64,000 bases of DNA from Stictocephala bisonia (GCA_035578905.1 JAQJVL010000424.1:546810-610809), one strand, 5' to 3'. Positions 21,106 to 33,156 are shown, counted from the first letter of the stretch. Notes: generated by a model not told the origin, from the letters alone. Made by a program: numbers and translations.

Positions 21106-21795
21106 TTAATTGCAATCGTATATTGACACACTTGAAAAACTAATTTATTATTATAACATCTGTGCTTTATGTTTTTTTTTTTTAATTTTGAGTTGCCCAA
21201 GGCAGTCATAAACGGGTCCAGGAAAACGATGATGGAGCGCAAATGTGGGGTGATTGACAGGCAGGCCACATGATTGTTGGTTGCGTATCACGAACTCATT
21301 CAATTCATACGGGTTATTGTCGGCGATTCCCATGGCGTGTCATATCAAAGCCTAATCGCAAAAGTTAGGCCTATTTTTCGTTAGCGTGGAGCGTGACTTG
21401 GACAAATAGGCGTCTTCCGGTCTTCTGCAGCACTGCCGCTGTGCCTTCTTTCCTCCCGCAGAGCACACTCTAGCAGGAAACTGTACAAAGAAAGTAATAT
21501 CTTTATTTGTTTATACAATATAATCTCACGATTCGTCTGCATTTACAGTCTAAATGAAAACATTAACATCGTATGGCTTTCAAAGCTAGCTACCAAATCA
21601 AAAGAAGGAGACATGAAAAATTAAATTGATAGTTAAAGTCTTAAGAACAAACAACTCGTGTCTTTAATATTAATCTCCCATCACAAAGTTAAATCCAGAT
21701 TTGGTAACTATTCAACACCTGCTTCTCCGATTGAATGAAGACCAGCTAATCACATCGGATAGTTCATTCCACCGATGACGGCAAAGTGTCTGATG
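21106..21795. other. mixed-composition spacer
   Basis: Part of it (about 21180-21460) is GC-richer, with overlapping minus-strand frames of about 60 codons that match nothing known. No repeat family was recognised. Confidence 0.3.
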
Positions 21796-22435
21796 TCAGA
21801 AACTTGTTTCGACCGTCAAACATACACGGTTATAGTTTACACCCAGACGGTGTTTGGCGAAAATTCGTTTGAGATTAACTAGTAAGCTAGTCGAAGAGGT
21901 CGATTTAAGTCGCCCTGCACGTTTTGGGATATCTTGGGGGGGAGGGAATGGGGGAATAGGAGTAGTTAAGATCTTTTTGAACTTTTTGAGAAGTGCCTCT
22001 TTGCGTTTTATGATGCACAAAGCCTTGAAAGCCATGGTAGGTGTTGCAATGAGGGAACCACTGATAGCTCTCATCACCCTGTTAAATTCTACACATCAAC
22101 CTCTCGTACATGTGTACAGTTAAGCCAGACGGAAGCACAATATTCAGCAGTGGAGTAAACCAGAAATAAAGCTGTAGTACGCAGGACTTGTGCGTTGACT
22201 CTCCATGATGATCCAGCAAGTTGCTGCACAATGTTAGTTCTGGTTATCACTTTATCTGCCTTTTACTTTAGGCGATATACAAAACGGAGAGATCGATCTA
22301 AACTGACTCCAAAGTACTGTGGATGCTCATTGTGTTTCAGCTGAACACCATCGAAAAAGAATTTTTGATTAGCTAGTCAGGTGAAAGCAGGTTACTTCTC
22401 CGTCTTTGTTGGATTGAGCTGTAGTTTTCATGTTA
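21796..22435 (-). pseudogene. non-LTR retrotransposon reverse transcriptase, C-terminal part (Jockey-like)
   Basis: Minus-strand translation, allowing a few stops and one shift, gives the downstream part of a non-LTR reverse transcriptase. Recognisable blocks in order are HPQYFGVSLDRSLRF, LAGSSWRVNAQVLRTTAL, YSTAEYCASVWLN and, nearer 22050, MRAISGS, a KRKEALLKKFKKI block, and PQDIPKRAGRLKS. These correspond to the region after the YxDD palm motif in Jockey-type elements of arthropods. In-frame stops (after RLK, after VDV, and before the ISGS block) show it is dead. The catalytic palm is not present in the window next to it, so the copy is 5'-truncated or rearranged. Confidence 0.85.
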
Positions 22436-22439
22436 TAAA

Positions 22440-23950
22440 ATAATTATTGAGAGTGTAAAATAAATATTTTATAATAGTTATTTATATAAATAGTTCATAA
22501 TAAGTATAAAATAATTATAAGTCAAGTGTTAGGGTTGTTTCTGTTTTTGATATGTCTTCGTGTTGAGATGCGACAGCAATATCATCTGTTGAATTTTCCG
22601 GACTGTGTGGCGGGAATGTGGGTAATGTATATATTGTATTGAATGAAAGAAAAGTAAAATACTACAAATATCAAATGATTGGCACTAGTTGAACAATACA
22701 TCACGATTTATACTTGTAGTAAAGCAACCAAAAAATATAAAATTTCTTTTTATCTACAGCAGAAGAACTTTTTTACTGGAGAACTAAGAACGGCTTGAAC
22801 AAAGTTATGTTGTTTTTAAGACAGAAAAACAATTTTATTTCAACAACGTAATGCAGAACATTAAGTGTTTACTGGAATAATGTAATATGCAGAATATACC
22901 AAGTGAAAATCACGTGACCAATAAGTAAATTTACATCAAAAGAAGAGAATATATTCGCAACTAACGTTACTTTTACTGAGCAGGATCGTAAAATCCCGGC
23001 AATTTTGTGATTTTATGCGTCAAAGTAAACTGCTTCCTCTTTAACTTGTTTCACACATCTTTATCTCATTTGGTTTTACGTCTTATATAAGGTTTCAGTA
23101 TATAGCTCCTTAACGGCTAACACCTCGGATGTGCAATGCCTTCTGTATCTGTACTGTTAATGGCATCTTGGGTCTTCTCAACGAAGTACCTATTACGGTA
23201 AGCATAATTAAATTCACTTATTAAGTAGATAAAACACTGGCACAACAAAAGCCGTAAATTGTGGAGAGTTAAAGAACTAAAAACTACATTTGATCACACT
23301 CACGTTTGGAACGATATATTTTTATTACATTGATTTTCTAAACGTTTAATTCTTTTTAATGAATATAAAAGTCAAGACGTTTCATACTTACACTTTTAAG
23401 TGTATCTATTTCTAATTTTAAGATGATTTTTAGGACGAATGTGAATAGTGCATCCTAAGATTTTTCTACTGGTTTTATTTATTTATTTATTTTTTTTAAT
23501 AAACGAAATTTGAACAACAGTTGTAAGTATAACAAATAAACTAAGAGATAAAACTAAAATTTATCTAAGGAGGCTCTAAACAATTGTGTTCTATTAAAAA
23601 AACGCAAGTTTAAAATTGTATGTTCGTAAATAATTTTTTAATCTTTATTTGCATTTAATCGAATCTATAGAGCATCAAATCTAATACGGTGGCACTTTTA
23701 ATCAAATGATAATGGACTTTTAAAATCAAATTAAGGCTATTAGGCCCTAATAAGACTAATGATAGTGCCAAATGTCCCGAATTTGTTGTGTGCAACAAGT
23801 ATGGATCCAGTACTTTACATGTAAAACATTTGGTGGGTCTTAGAACTTAGGCTTAAGCGGCCGGTGTCATAACTAGAATCTATATTTTCCGGTGACAACC
23901 GCGCCAAAGTGCTATCTACATTATGTACAAAATAACCAGACGTTTCGTAC
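22440..23950. other. AT-rich intergenic sequence
   Basis: AT-rich DNA with poly-pyrimidine runs and a TTTA-rich stretch near 23465-23500. No gene or recognised repeat was found. Confidence 0.4.
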
Positions 23951-23953
23951 ATG

Positions 23954-23954
<1 letters not shown>

Positions 23955-23986
<32 letters not shown>

Positions 23987-24370
23987 ACATGCTTCAATAC
24001 AGTCAAAACCAATTACACTGAAGCAGTTCATATTAATACATATATTTATGTTTGTGGGTTTTATAACTTATTTACTAAATCACTTCACATTATAAAAATA
24101 ACAAAAAATAAGAATACCAAACTGAAATACTATAGATTCAAATTTATATGGAACGGAACAATACATGCTTGATGAGGAGGCAAAAAATATAATGACATGC
24201 AATTAAATAAAAATAATAACTAATATTAGTATAGACTAGCATTCAGCAACAATAGCAGTAATGAATATTTTAAACAATTAAGAACAATAACAACAATAAA
24301 TAATAACAGTAATAAATATTTTAAACAATTGACAACCATAACGACAATAAATAATAACAGTAATTGTAAC
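23955..24370. repeat. simple repeats: (TTTA)n and AAT/AAC-rich tandem
   Basis: A TTTA microsatellite of about 7 units lies at 23958-23990. From about 24240 to 24362 a unit of about 66 bases (AACAATAACAACAATAAATAATAACAGTAAT type) occurs roughly twice. The leucine-rich open frames here are products of the repeat. Confidence 0.7.
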
Positions 24371-24413
24371 ATCCTCAGTGGTATCGCGACTTCTGTTTCT
24401 TTTTTCTCTGTGG
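24371..24413 (+). repeat. MITE family B, terminal fragment
   Basis: CGCGACTTCTGTTTC followed by TCTCTGTGG matches the right terminal inverted repeat of family B (see 32361-32618). No matching left end is nearby. Confidence 0.5.
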
Positions 24414-24819
24414 TCATAGTTATCAGCATAATAAAATTACTCTTTCAAACTTTTTACGACTGCTGTTATGGTATTTGTTTTCCTTTGATGGCAGTTTTAT
24501 ACAAAAACCCTCTTTTGAAATTTTGATTTTTTTTCATAACAAGGTTTGCTTGTTGACGTAAACCTACAAACCCACACGGTTCACTTCATGGTTGATTAAT
24601 AAATAATACATTTTCGTTTCTTTTAAAGTCCTTGAAAATGGAAGTAGAAGACTAATGAAAAGCAATTTTAAAACTAACCTCAAGACTGTCAACTAAATAA
24701 AAAAAAAGTATAAAACTTTAAGTTGTTGTTGTTCCTACTGATGTTTACTAAAGTCAGTTACGGATAAGTAGATCTTAAAACTGTATATAAAATCTAAAAA
24801 CTATGTAGGCCTACTCACC

Positions 24820-25018
24820 CAACAGTAAAACTGAGGAACCACTGAACAGATCTTTATGATATTTGCAGAAGTTAGCTTTTGTATCATGGAGACCCAATAA
24901 GAAAGGTTCTCTCGTAATTCCATTCCTAAGGGGTATAAACAGCAACCTCAGGCATAAGAGAACCATGGAGGGAAGGGTAAGCAAGCGTAGAAAACCACCC
25001 TGTAGGGATGTCGGTTAA
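24820..25018 (-). repeat. dispersed repeat R1, copy 3 (internally deleted)
   Basis: On the minus strand it has the R1 ends: the GTTCAGTGG-type 3' region, AAAGCTAAC, CCATTCCTAAGGGGT and the GGGTGGTTTTCTACGC-type 5' end. The central 250 bases are missing, so the two ends are joined. Confidence 0.7.
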
Positions 25019-25334
25019 TATGGTATAATTTAGGTCCCTTGAATCTAGATGTCAATTTTCAGAGGAAATAAAGCATTTGTTTGGTTTAAAGAGTCCTATT
25101 TTTAAGAACTAATTCTTAGAAGAGAAAGTAAATAGTACAAAGCCTTTTACTATCTTAAATTAGTAATTAATTAGTAAATTAGATTGACTTTAAAGTTAGA
25201 AATAAGACAATAATTTGATAATAAAGTGATCAGAAGTGGTTATCAATATAAAAGTATCGAAATAAAACGTTCCTGCCTGAACCATTGAAACAAGTACCAA
25301 ACAAACGGAGAAGGAATAAACACAGGACACTTCC
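25019..25334. other. AT-rich spacer, nothing recognised
   Basis: Short AT-rich spacer between R1 copy 3 and a family B copy. Confidence 0.4.
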
Positions 25335-25560
25335 AATAATGTGCTAAATGTGTGTCAAGTAGTTATTTCTCCAGTTTGCCATGCGATGGCAGGGTCAGCA
25401 CCTTGTCAGTCCCTCCCTTACTCCCCCCAATTACTTCGATGATAAACGTAGTAATTATTACCACATATTTACAAAGAAGTACCTAAGTTGTGGTCATTTT
25501 ATAAGGTGTTCACTGCGGTTATGAGAAAGCGACCTCTGTTTCAAACCTCAAACCAGTAAA
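25335..25560 (-). mobile_element. MITE family B, copy
   Basis: Minus-orientation copy with the conserved GTCAAGTAGTTATTTCTCCAG, CCCTCCCTTACTCCCC, AATTATTACCAC and AAAGCGACCTCTGTTTC blocks. The outermost terminal repeat has decayed. Confidence 0.75.
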
Positions 25561-25589
25561 ACGAACTTTAAAGAATATTTTAATATTCT

Positions 25590-25930
25590 GGACGTCCCAT
25601 CTGCATTCATTATTACAGCTATAAAACTAACTATGCAATCATAAAGTCCACATTCTCCAGCGGTGTGTTCGCTTCCCGGATGGAATGAGGACTTCTGTTA
25701 GTGGGCCGGTACGGGTCTGGAGTGATAGAAATCATCGAAGCTTGCGATGGAAACTGGTTTTTGCGAATCCGCGGGACTAAAATACAATCTGGATGACGCC
25801 GTCGGACACCTGGCTTCTATCTCGGCAAATATCTGCCCCGCGGAATCGGCAAAATGTAGCTGCTATCAGGAATCTGCTCCGCTCCGCCCCCGCCCGTCAC
25901 TATAATAATGAACTGCGGGTCGGCTAGCCC
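25590..25930. promoter_or_regulatory. candidate conserved non-coding block
   Basis: GC-balanced single-copy island with homeodomain-type TAATAATGA cores, CGCGGAATC and GCCCCCGCCC motifs, sharply different from the AT-rich flanks. There is no open frame of note. It may be an enhancer; the evidence is composition only. Confidence 0.25.
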
Positions 25931-26364
25931 TTACAATAATATAGAAAAAAAAATCTTTTAGGTACAAAAATGTAGTAGTGAACTTTAGGCCGAAGGTTTG
26001 GGCTTTCTTTGATCGTATAAAGTAAGTTTTAAAAATAAATAAGTGTTGAACTCTTTTGTAAACAACGTAAGACCTATCCTAGTGGACCATGAGTTGATTT
26101 TTGAAAAACATTAGTATTTTCCCTCAGTTATTCTAGATGAGTTTACATTCAAAATATCATTATATGAACTTATGCTCCACTAGAATGTACCTTTAATAAT
26201 CATACAGCGTTCACTCTAACTCATTATAATAGTAAACACGAGCCGTACAGTTGAAATAGAAAAGCATGTTTTGGCCCGCTGGCGCTATAAAATCACATTG
26301 CAACTAAAGGCCTGTCTGCGGCTGTCGAGTATCGACTTCCCAGCTGTGACTTGGCATTTGGTGA

Positions 26365-26694
26365 TACTTGAGTGTAATATGAGTATGGACGACCTCTGTA
26401 GTCTTGTTACCAACTGAGTTTGACTTATCTCAAAAAGGACCTTTTATTAATAAATGAATAGCCAGGGCAATTAAAGTTCCTACAGCTTTACGTGGAATCC
26501 GAATCAAGTAATATTAGCCTGATATACAGAAAATTGATAAGCCTGATACTCAGTTGTCTTCCCTACACAACATCCGGACCCTGACCACCACGCAACATGG
26601 ACACCGGAGACATCTCTAGTGTTGTTCGCGTTGATGACAATCACTGAGTGGACGTCATGTCTATAGACGGAGGATATAACTTATCGCCTACAAT
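26365..26694 (+). repeat. dispersed repeat F9, copy feeding into the 61-bp satellite
   Basis: It starts at GAGTGTAATATGAGTATGG and includes CTACAGCTTTACGTGGAATC, CATCCGGACCCTGACCACC and GACAATCACTGAGTGGACG. Relatives are at 37497-37665 (+), 39840-40230 (-) and a scrap at 17145-17205 (-). Its 3' end, CTTATCGCCTACAATGTCAC, runs straight into ACAACACTTTGTCCCCAAG, which is the satellite monomer. Confidence 0.75.
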
Positions 26695-29600
26695 GTCACA
26701 ACACTTTGTCCCCAAGTAGCTGGGTTACAGCACTGTGACACAAGTGCCTACTAACTCCACAACACTTTGTCCCTAAGTAGCTGGGTTACAGCACTGTGAC
26801 ACTAGTGCCTGCTAACTCCACAACACTTTGTCTCCAAGTAGCTGGGTTACAGCACTGTGACACTAGTGCCTACTAACTCCACAACACTTTGTCCCCAAGT
26901 AGCTGGGTTACAGCACTGTGACACTAGTGCCTACTAACTCCACAACACTTTGTCCCCAAGTAGCTGGGTTACAGCACTGTGACACTAGTGCCTACTAACT
27001 CCACAAGACTTTGTCCCTAAGTAGCTGGGTTACAGCACTGTGATACTAGTACCTACTAACTCCACAACACTTTGTCTCCAAGTAGCTGGGTTACAGCACT
27101 GTGATACTAGTACCTACTAACTCCACAACACTTTGTCCCCAAGTAGCTGGGTTACAGCACTGTGATACTAGTACCTACTAACTCCACAACACTTTGTCTC
27201 CAAGTAGCTGGGTTACAGCACTGTGATACTAGTACCTACTAACTCCACAACACTTTGTCCCCAAGTAGCTGGGTTACAGCACTGTGATACTAGTACCTAC
27301 TAACTCCACAACACTTTGTCCCCAAGTAGCTGGGTTACAGCACTGTGATACTAGTACCTACTAACTCCACAACACTTTGTCCCCAAGTAGCTGGGTTACA
27401 GCACTGTGATACTAGTACCTACTAACTCCACAACACTTTGTCTCCAAGTAGCTGGGTTACAGCACTGTGATACTAGTACCTACTAACTCCACAACACTTT
27501 GTCCCCAAGTAGCTGGGTTACAGCACTGTGATACTAGTACCTACTAACTCAACAACACTTTGTCCCCAAGTAGCTGGGTTACAGCACTGTGATACTAGTG
27601 CCTACTAACTCCACAACACTTTGTCCCCAAGTAGCTGGGTTACAGCACTGTGATACTAGTACCTACTAACTCCACAACACTTTGTCCCCAAGTAGCTGGG
27701 TTACAGCACTGTGATACTAGTACCTACTAACTCCACAACACTTTGTCACCAAGTAGCTGGGTTACAGCACTGTGATACTAGTACCTACTAACTCCACAAC
27801 ACTTTGTCTCCAAGTAGCTGGGTTACAGCACTGTGATACTAGTACCTACTAACTCCACAACACTTTGTCTCCAAGTAGCTGGGTTACAGCACTGTGATAC
27901 TAGTACCTACTAACTCCACAACACTTTGTCTCCAAGTAGCTGGGTTACAGCACTGTGACACAAGTGCCTACTAACTCCACAAGACTTTGTCCCTAAGTAG
28001 CTGGGTTACAGCACTGTGATACTAGTACCTACTAACTCCACAACACTTTGTCTCCAAGTAGCTGGGTTACAGCACTGTGACACAAGTGCCTACTAACTCC
28101 ACAACACTTTGTCCCCAAATATCTGGGTTACAGCACTGTGACACAAGTGCCTACTAACTCCACAACAATTTGTCCCTAAGTAGCTGGGTTACAGCACTGT
28201 GACACTACTGCCTACTAACTCCACAAGACTTTGTCCCTAAATAGCTGGGTTACAGCACTGTGATACTAGTACCTACTAACTCCACAACACTTTGTCCCTA
28301 AGTAGCTGGGTTACAGCACTGTGACACTAGTGCCTACTAACTCCACAAGACTTTGTCCCTAAGTAGCTGGGTTACAGCACTGTGACACTAGTGCCTACTA
28401 ACTCCACAAGACTTTGTCCCTAAGTAGCTGGGTTACAGCACTGTGACACTACTGCCTACTAACTCCACAAGACTTTGTCCCTAAGTAGCTGGGTTACAGC
28501 ACTGTGACACTAGTGCCTACTAACTCCACAACACTTTGTCCCTAAGTAGCTGGGTTACAGCACTGTGACACTAGTGCCTACTAACTCCACAAGACTTTGT
28601 CCCTAAGTAGCTGGGTTACAGCACTGTGACACTAGTGCCTACTAACTCCACAAGACTTTGTCCCTAAGTAGCTGGGTTACAGCACTGTGACACTAGTGCC
28701 TACTAACTCCACAACACTTTGTCCCTAAGTAGCTGGGTTACAGCACTGTGACACTAGTGCCTACTAACTCCACAAGACTTTGTCCCTAAGTAGCTGGGTT
28801 ACAGCACTGTGACACAAGTGCCTACTAACTCCACAACACTTTGTCCCTAAGTAGCTGGGTTACAGCACTGTGACACTAGTGCCTACTAACTCCACAAGAC
28901 TTTGTCCCTAAGTAGCTGGGTTACAGCACTGTGACACTAGTGCCTACTAACTCCACAACACTTTGTCTCCAAGTAGCTGGGTTACAGCACTGTGACACAA
29001 ATAACTCCACAATACTTTGTCCCCAAGTTACAGTACTGTGACACAAGTGCCTACTAACTCCACAACACTTTGTCTCCGAGTAGCTGGGTTACAGCACTGT
29101 GACACTAGTGCCTACTAACTCCACAACACTTTGTCCCTAAGTAGCTGGGTTACAGCACTGTGACACTAGTACCTACTAACTCCACAACACTTTGTCTCCA
29201 AGTAGCTGGGTTACAGCACTGTGACACAAGTGCCTACTAACGCCACAACACTTTGTCCCTAAGTAGCTGGGTTACAGCACTGTGACACTAGTGCCTACTA
29301 ACTCCACAAGACTTTGTCCCTAAGTAGCTGGGTTACAGCACTGTGATACTAGTACCTACTAACTCCACAACACTTTGTCTCCAAGTAGCTGGGTTACAGC
29401 ACTGTGACACTAGTGCCTACTAACTCCACAACACTTTGTCTCCAAGTAGCTGGGTTACAGCACTGTGACACTAGTGCCTACTAACTCCACAAGACTTTGT
29501 CCCTAAGTAGCTGGGTTACAGCACTTTGATACTAGTACCTACTAACTCCACAACACTTTGTCTCCAAGTAGCTGGGTTACAGCACTGTGACACTAGTGCC

Positions 29601-31350
29601 TACTAACTCCACAACACTTTGTCTCCAAGTAGCTGGGTTACAGCACTGTGATACTAGTACCTACTAACTCCACAACACTTTGTCTCCAAGTAGCTGGGTT
29701 ACAGCACTGTGACACTAGTGCCTACTAACTCCACAACACTTTGTCCCCAAGCAGCTGGGTTGCAGCACTGTGACACTAGTGCCTACTAACTCCACAACAC
29801 TTTGTCTCCAAGTAGCTGGGTTACAGCACTGTGACACTAGTGCCTACTAACTCCACAACACTTTGTCTCCAAGTAGCTGGGTTACAGCACTGTGACACTA
29901 GTGCCTACTAACTCCACAACATTTTGTCTCCGAGTAGCTGGGTTACAGCACTGTGACACAAGTGCCTACTAACTCCACAACACTTTGTCCCCAAATAGCT
30001 GGGTTACAGCACTGTGATACTAGTACCTACTAACTCCACAACACTTTGTCTCCAAGTAGCTGGGTTACAGCACTGTGACACAAGTGCCTACTAACTCCAC
30101 AACACTTTGTCCCTAAGTAGCTGGGTTACAGCACTGTGACACAAGTGCCTACTAACTCCACAAGACTTTGTCCCTAAGTAGCTGGGTTACAGCACTGTGA
30201 TACTAGTACCTACCAACTCCACAACATTTTGTCTCCAAGTAGCTGGGTTACAGCACTGTGACACTAGTACCTACTAACTCCACAAGCCTTTGTCCCTAAG
30301 TAGCTGGGTTACAGCACTGTGATACTAGTACCTACTAACTCCACAACACTTTGTCCCTAAGTAGCTGGGTTACAGCACTGTGACACAAGTGCCTACTAAC
30401 TCCACAAGACTTTGTCCCTAAGTAGCTGGGTTACAGCACTGTGATACTAGTACCTACTAACTCCACAACACTTTGTCCCTAAGTAGCTGGGTTACAGCAC
30501 TGTGATACTAGTACCTACTAACTCCACAACACTTTGTCCCCAAGTAGCTGGGTTACAGCACTGTGACACTAGTGCCTACTAACTCCACAACACTTTGTCC
30601 CCAAGTAGCTGGGTTACAGCACTGTGATACTAGTACCTACTAACTCCACAACACTTTGTCCCTAAGTAGCTGGGTTACAGCACTGTGATACTAGTACTTA
30701 CTAACTCCACAACACTTTGTCCCCAAGTAGCTGGGTTACAGCACTGTGATACTAGTACTTACTAACTCCACAACACTTTGTCCCTAAGTAGCTGGGTTAC
30801 AGCACTGTGATACTAGTACCTACTAACTCCACAACACTTTGTCTCCAAGTAGCTCGGTTACAGCACTGTGACACAAGTAACTCCACAATACTTTGTCCCC
30901 AAGTTACAGCACTGTGACACTAGTGCCTACTAACTCCACAACACTTTGTCCCTAAGTAGCTGGGTTACAGCACTCTGATACTAGTACCTACTAACTCCAC
31001 AACACTTTTTCTCCAAGTAGCTCGGTTACAGCACTGTGACACAAGTAACTCCACAATACTTTGTCCCCAAGTTACAGCACTGTGATACTAGTACCTACTA
31101 ACTCCACAACACTTTGTCCCCAAGTAGCTCGGTTACAGCACTGTGACACAAGTAACTCCACAATACTTTGTCCCCAAGTTACAGTACTGTGACACTAGTG
31201 CCTACTAACTCCACAATACTTTGTTCCCAAGTAGCTGGGCTACAGCACTGTGACACTAGTGCCTACTAACTCCACAATACTTTGTCCCTAAGTAGCTGGG
31301 TTACAGCACTGTGACACTAGTGCCTACAATGTCCACAACACTTTGTCCAC
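26695..31350 (+). repeat. 61-bp satellite array, about 76 copies
   Basis: Monomers of 61 bases (TAGCTGGGTTACAGCACTGT, then GACACTAGTGCCTACTAAC, then TCCACAACACTTTGTCCCC) repeat with very high identity. Two linked variants alternate in blocks: GACACTAGTGCC and GATACTAGTACC. A second variable site is ACAACAC...CTCCAAG versus ACAAGAC...CCTAAG. A shortened monomer of about 45 bases occurs four times (near 29000, 30872, 31043 and 31150), concentrated at the right end where divergence rises. First and last monomers share CCTACAATGTC in place of CCTACTAACTC. Confidence 0.97.
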
Positions 31351-31749
31351 TAATATTAATTAAATTTATAACTTTACTTTTTTTTAATCATCTTCAATTT
31401 ACTTGTGAACAGAACACGAACTTGACGTGGTTTAGGGGTAATGTTGGCATTAACCCTAAACATACATATACTTAATAAAAGATTCAAGTTGATTTTACGT
31501 AAACTGGTAAACTTACATAATGTTGCGTACTATTCATTATTTATATTTAGCTTAGTTTTAGAGAATAAGATGTCTCATTGCACCTTATCAATTAATATGT
31601 AATTCACGTATAACACCTGCAATGTCAACACATATTATAAAGTCACATATATTATAAATCACACAATGATTAAAATTTACTGGTAATAATTACACTCCTA
31701 CTCTATGGAATTACTCCAATTTTGTAAACCCTTGACTCCCGACCCTACA
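31351..31749. other. AT-rich spacer, nothing recognised
   Basis: AT-rich unique-looking DNA between the satellite and the promoter-like block. Confidence 0.4.
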
Positions 31750-31942
31750 CACGCATGCGCGAAAGGTTAGCAACAAGTCAGTCTCTGCCGCCGTGCGTAG
31801 TTCGTCCACCCGTTCGTCATGCAACCGCCTCTCGTTATCTCTTACCATCTCGTCCTCTCCTATATCTCCTCTCGAGTGCGCGAAGTGAAGTCAAGTGAGA
31901 GAAGGGAAGACCAAGTGACTACTGTGAACTCCTACGAACAAG
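31750..31942 (+). promoter_or_regulatory. candidate promoter and first exon
   Basis: A GC-rich island contains, in order, ACGCATGCGCG (31751-31761; close to the NRF1/Ewg site), an arthropod initiator TCAGT at 31778-31782, an ATG at 31819 in a moderate context, and a splice-donor-like AAG/GTAATG with GT at 31943-31944. The frame from that ATG is open through the donor (about 41 codons) and continues to 32097 if unspliced. The ordering suggests a transcription start with a short first exon, possibly 5' UTR. I do not recognise the peptide and see no second exon, so the host gene is unknown. Confidence 0.4.
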
Positions 31943-31944
31943 GT

Positions 31945-32360
31945 AATGCCTCCCTTTTAACAATCATACTCTCGGTCCTCCTATCTTTAAGAACAGTTTC
32001 TCCCGCACACTTAAAATTCATGCTAACACACAAAACAGTTATATGCTACAGATACTATAAACTCAATGCAGGTATCAAAGTTAGTCAAAGTAACATTTAA
32101 TAAATAGTAACTCAACTTTTAAACTAAAGTCTATAATTTGAAACATGAAGCCTAATTGTAAGTTAATGTAAATATAGCCTACATTATTTTGATATTTAAT
32201 CGTAAAAATCAGGCTAAAAAAAAGAAAGTCCATTTTTAGAACAGGTAATCAATTAAATGTACAGTGACAGTAAAATAATTAATCGTAGTACAAAAAATAT
32301 CTAAAAATGAATCTAAAGATGATTTATTGATCTTTTACCATACAGCTATATTGGAAAGGC
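31945..32360. other. AT-rich sequence after the candidate first exon
   Basis: If the donor at 31943 is real this is intron. No other feature was recognised. Confidence 0.3.
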
Positions 32361-32618
32361 AACAGATAAAAAAGAAAAAGAGGTCGCTTTGCCTTAGCGA
32401 ACGCCTCAGTGGCAGTTGTAAAATGAATACAAATAATGTAGATCTTTATACACATGTAGCAATAATTACTGCATTTATCCTTGAGGATTTGGTGGGAAAA
32501 AGGGAAGGAACTGATAAGGTGTTGGTCCTGCCATCCGAATGGCAAACTGGAGAGATAAGTACTTGACACACATTTAGCGCACTATTGGATGCGACCTCTG
32601 TTTCTTTCTACTCTGTGG
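32361..32618 (+). mobile_element. MITE family B, best-preserved copy
   Basis: It runs from an AAAAAGAAAAAGAGGTCGC left end to GCGACCTCTGTTTCTTTCTA and CTCTGTGG at the right, so the termini are inverse of each other (about 25 bases). The interior shares GAACGCCTCAGTGGCAGTTG, GGAAGGAACTGATAAGGTG and CAAACTGGAG with the other copies. There is no coding capacity, and a target duplication is not clear. The overlapping 79-81-codon frames on both strands are chance. Confidence 0.8.
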
Positions 32619-32768
32619 ATCACAGAACGGTAATTTTTGTTAATGACAAACATCAACAAGGAAATAGGAAAATATTTACCCGGGACTCAGCTTTGATGAC
32701 ACATTCTTTCATTCATATTCATTTTTTATTCTCCAGTTTCGTTGAATGCAACATTTGAATATTCGAAC

Positions 32769-33148
32769 GGTGGCACGAAAGATGCGTACAGTGAAAAATG
32801 CGTACAGCGAAATATGCGTACAGAAGGAAATAGTGGTATTTGACGAGGGTAAGTATTCTCTCCGGTGGCATGAAAGATGCGTACAGCGAAATTAGGTTAG
32901 GTTAGGTTAGGTTCTCCAATCCCAAGAAACTAAGCGACATTCATATTTATTTTAGAGGTAAACGCATTTATATAATTCAATTGTTGTAAAAGATCCATTT
33001 GCCCTAAAAGTTGTACGCATTTTTCGCCTATCTAATTGTTGTGACGTCATAGGTTACCCTCGTCATCTGTCAAAACTTGATCTTGTACGCATATTTCGCA
33101 AGATTCCTGGTGTACGCATTTTTCGCTGTACGCATTTTTCGTGTATTC
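32769..33148 (+). mobile_element. MITE family D, 380 bp, 8-bp target duplication
   Basis: It begins GGTGGCACGAAAGATGCG and ends CGCATTTTTCGTGTATTC, imperfect inverse ends. Five or more subterminal copies of a GAAAAATGCGTACA-type motif are arranged inverted at the two sides. A perfect 8-bp direct repeat ATTCGAAC flanks it (32761-32768 and 33149-33156), fitting hAT-like transposition. A (TTAGG)4 run sits near 32892-32911 and a TGACGTCA site near 33040. Confidence 0.85.
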
Positions 33149-33156
33149 ATTCGAAC

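Noticed and set aside
26695..31350. A CRISPR-like repeat/spacer array
   Set aside because: There are no unique spacers between repeats, the units abut, and the genome is eukaryotic. It is a satellite.
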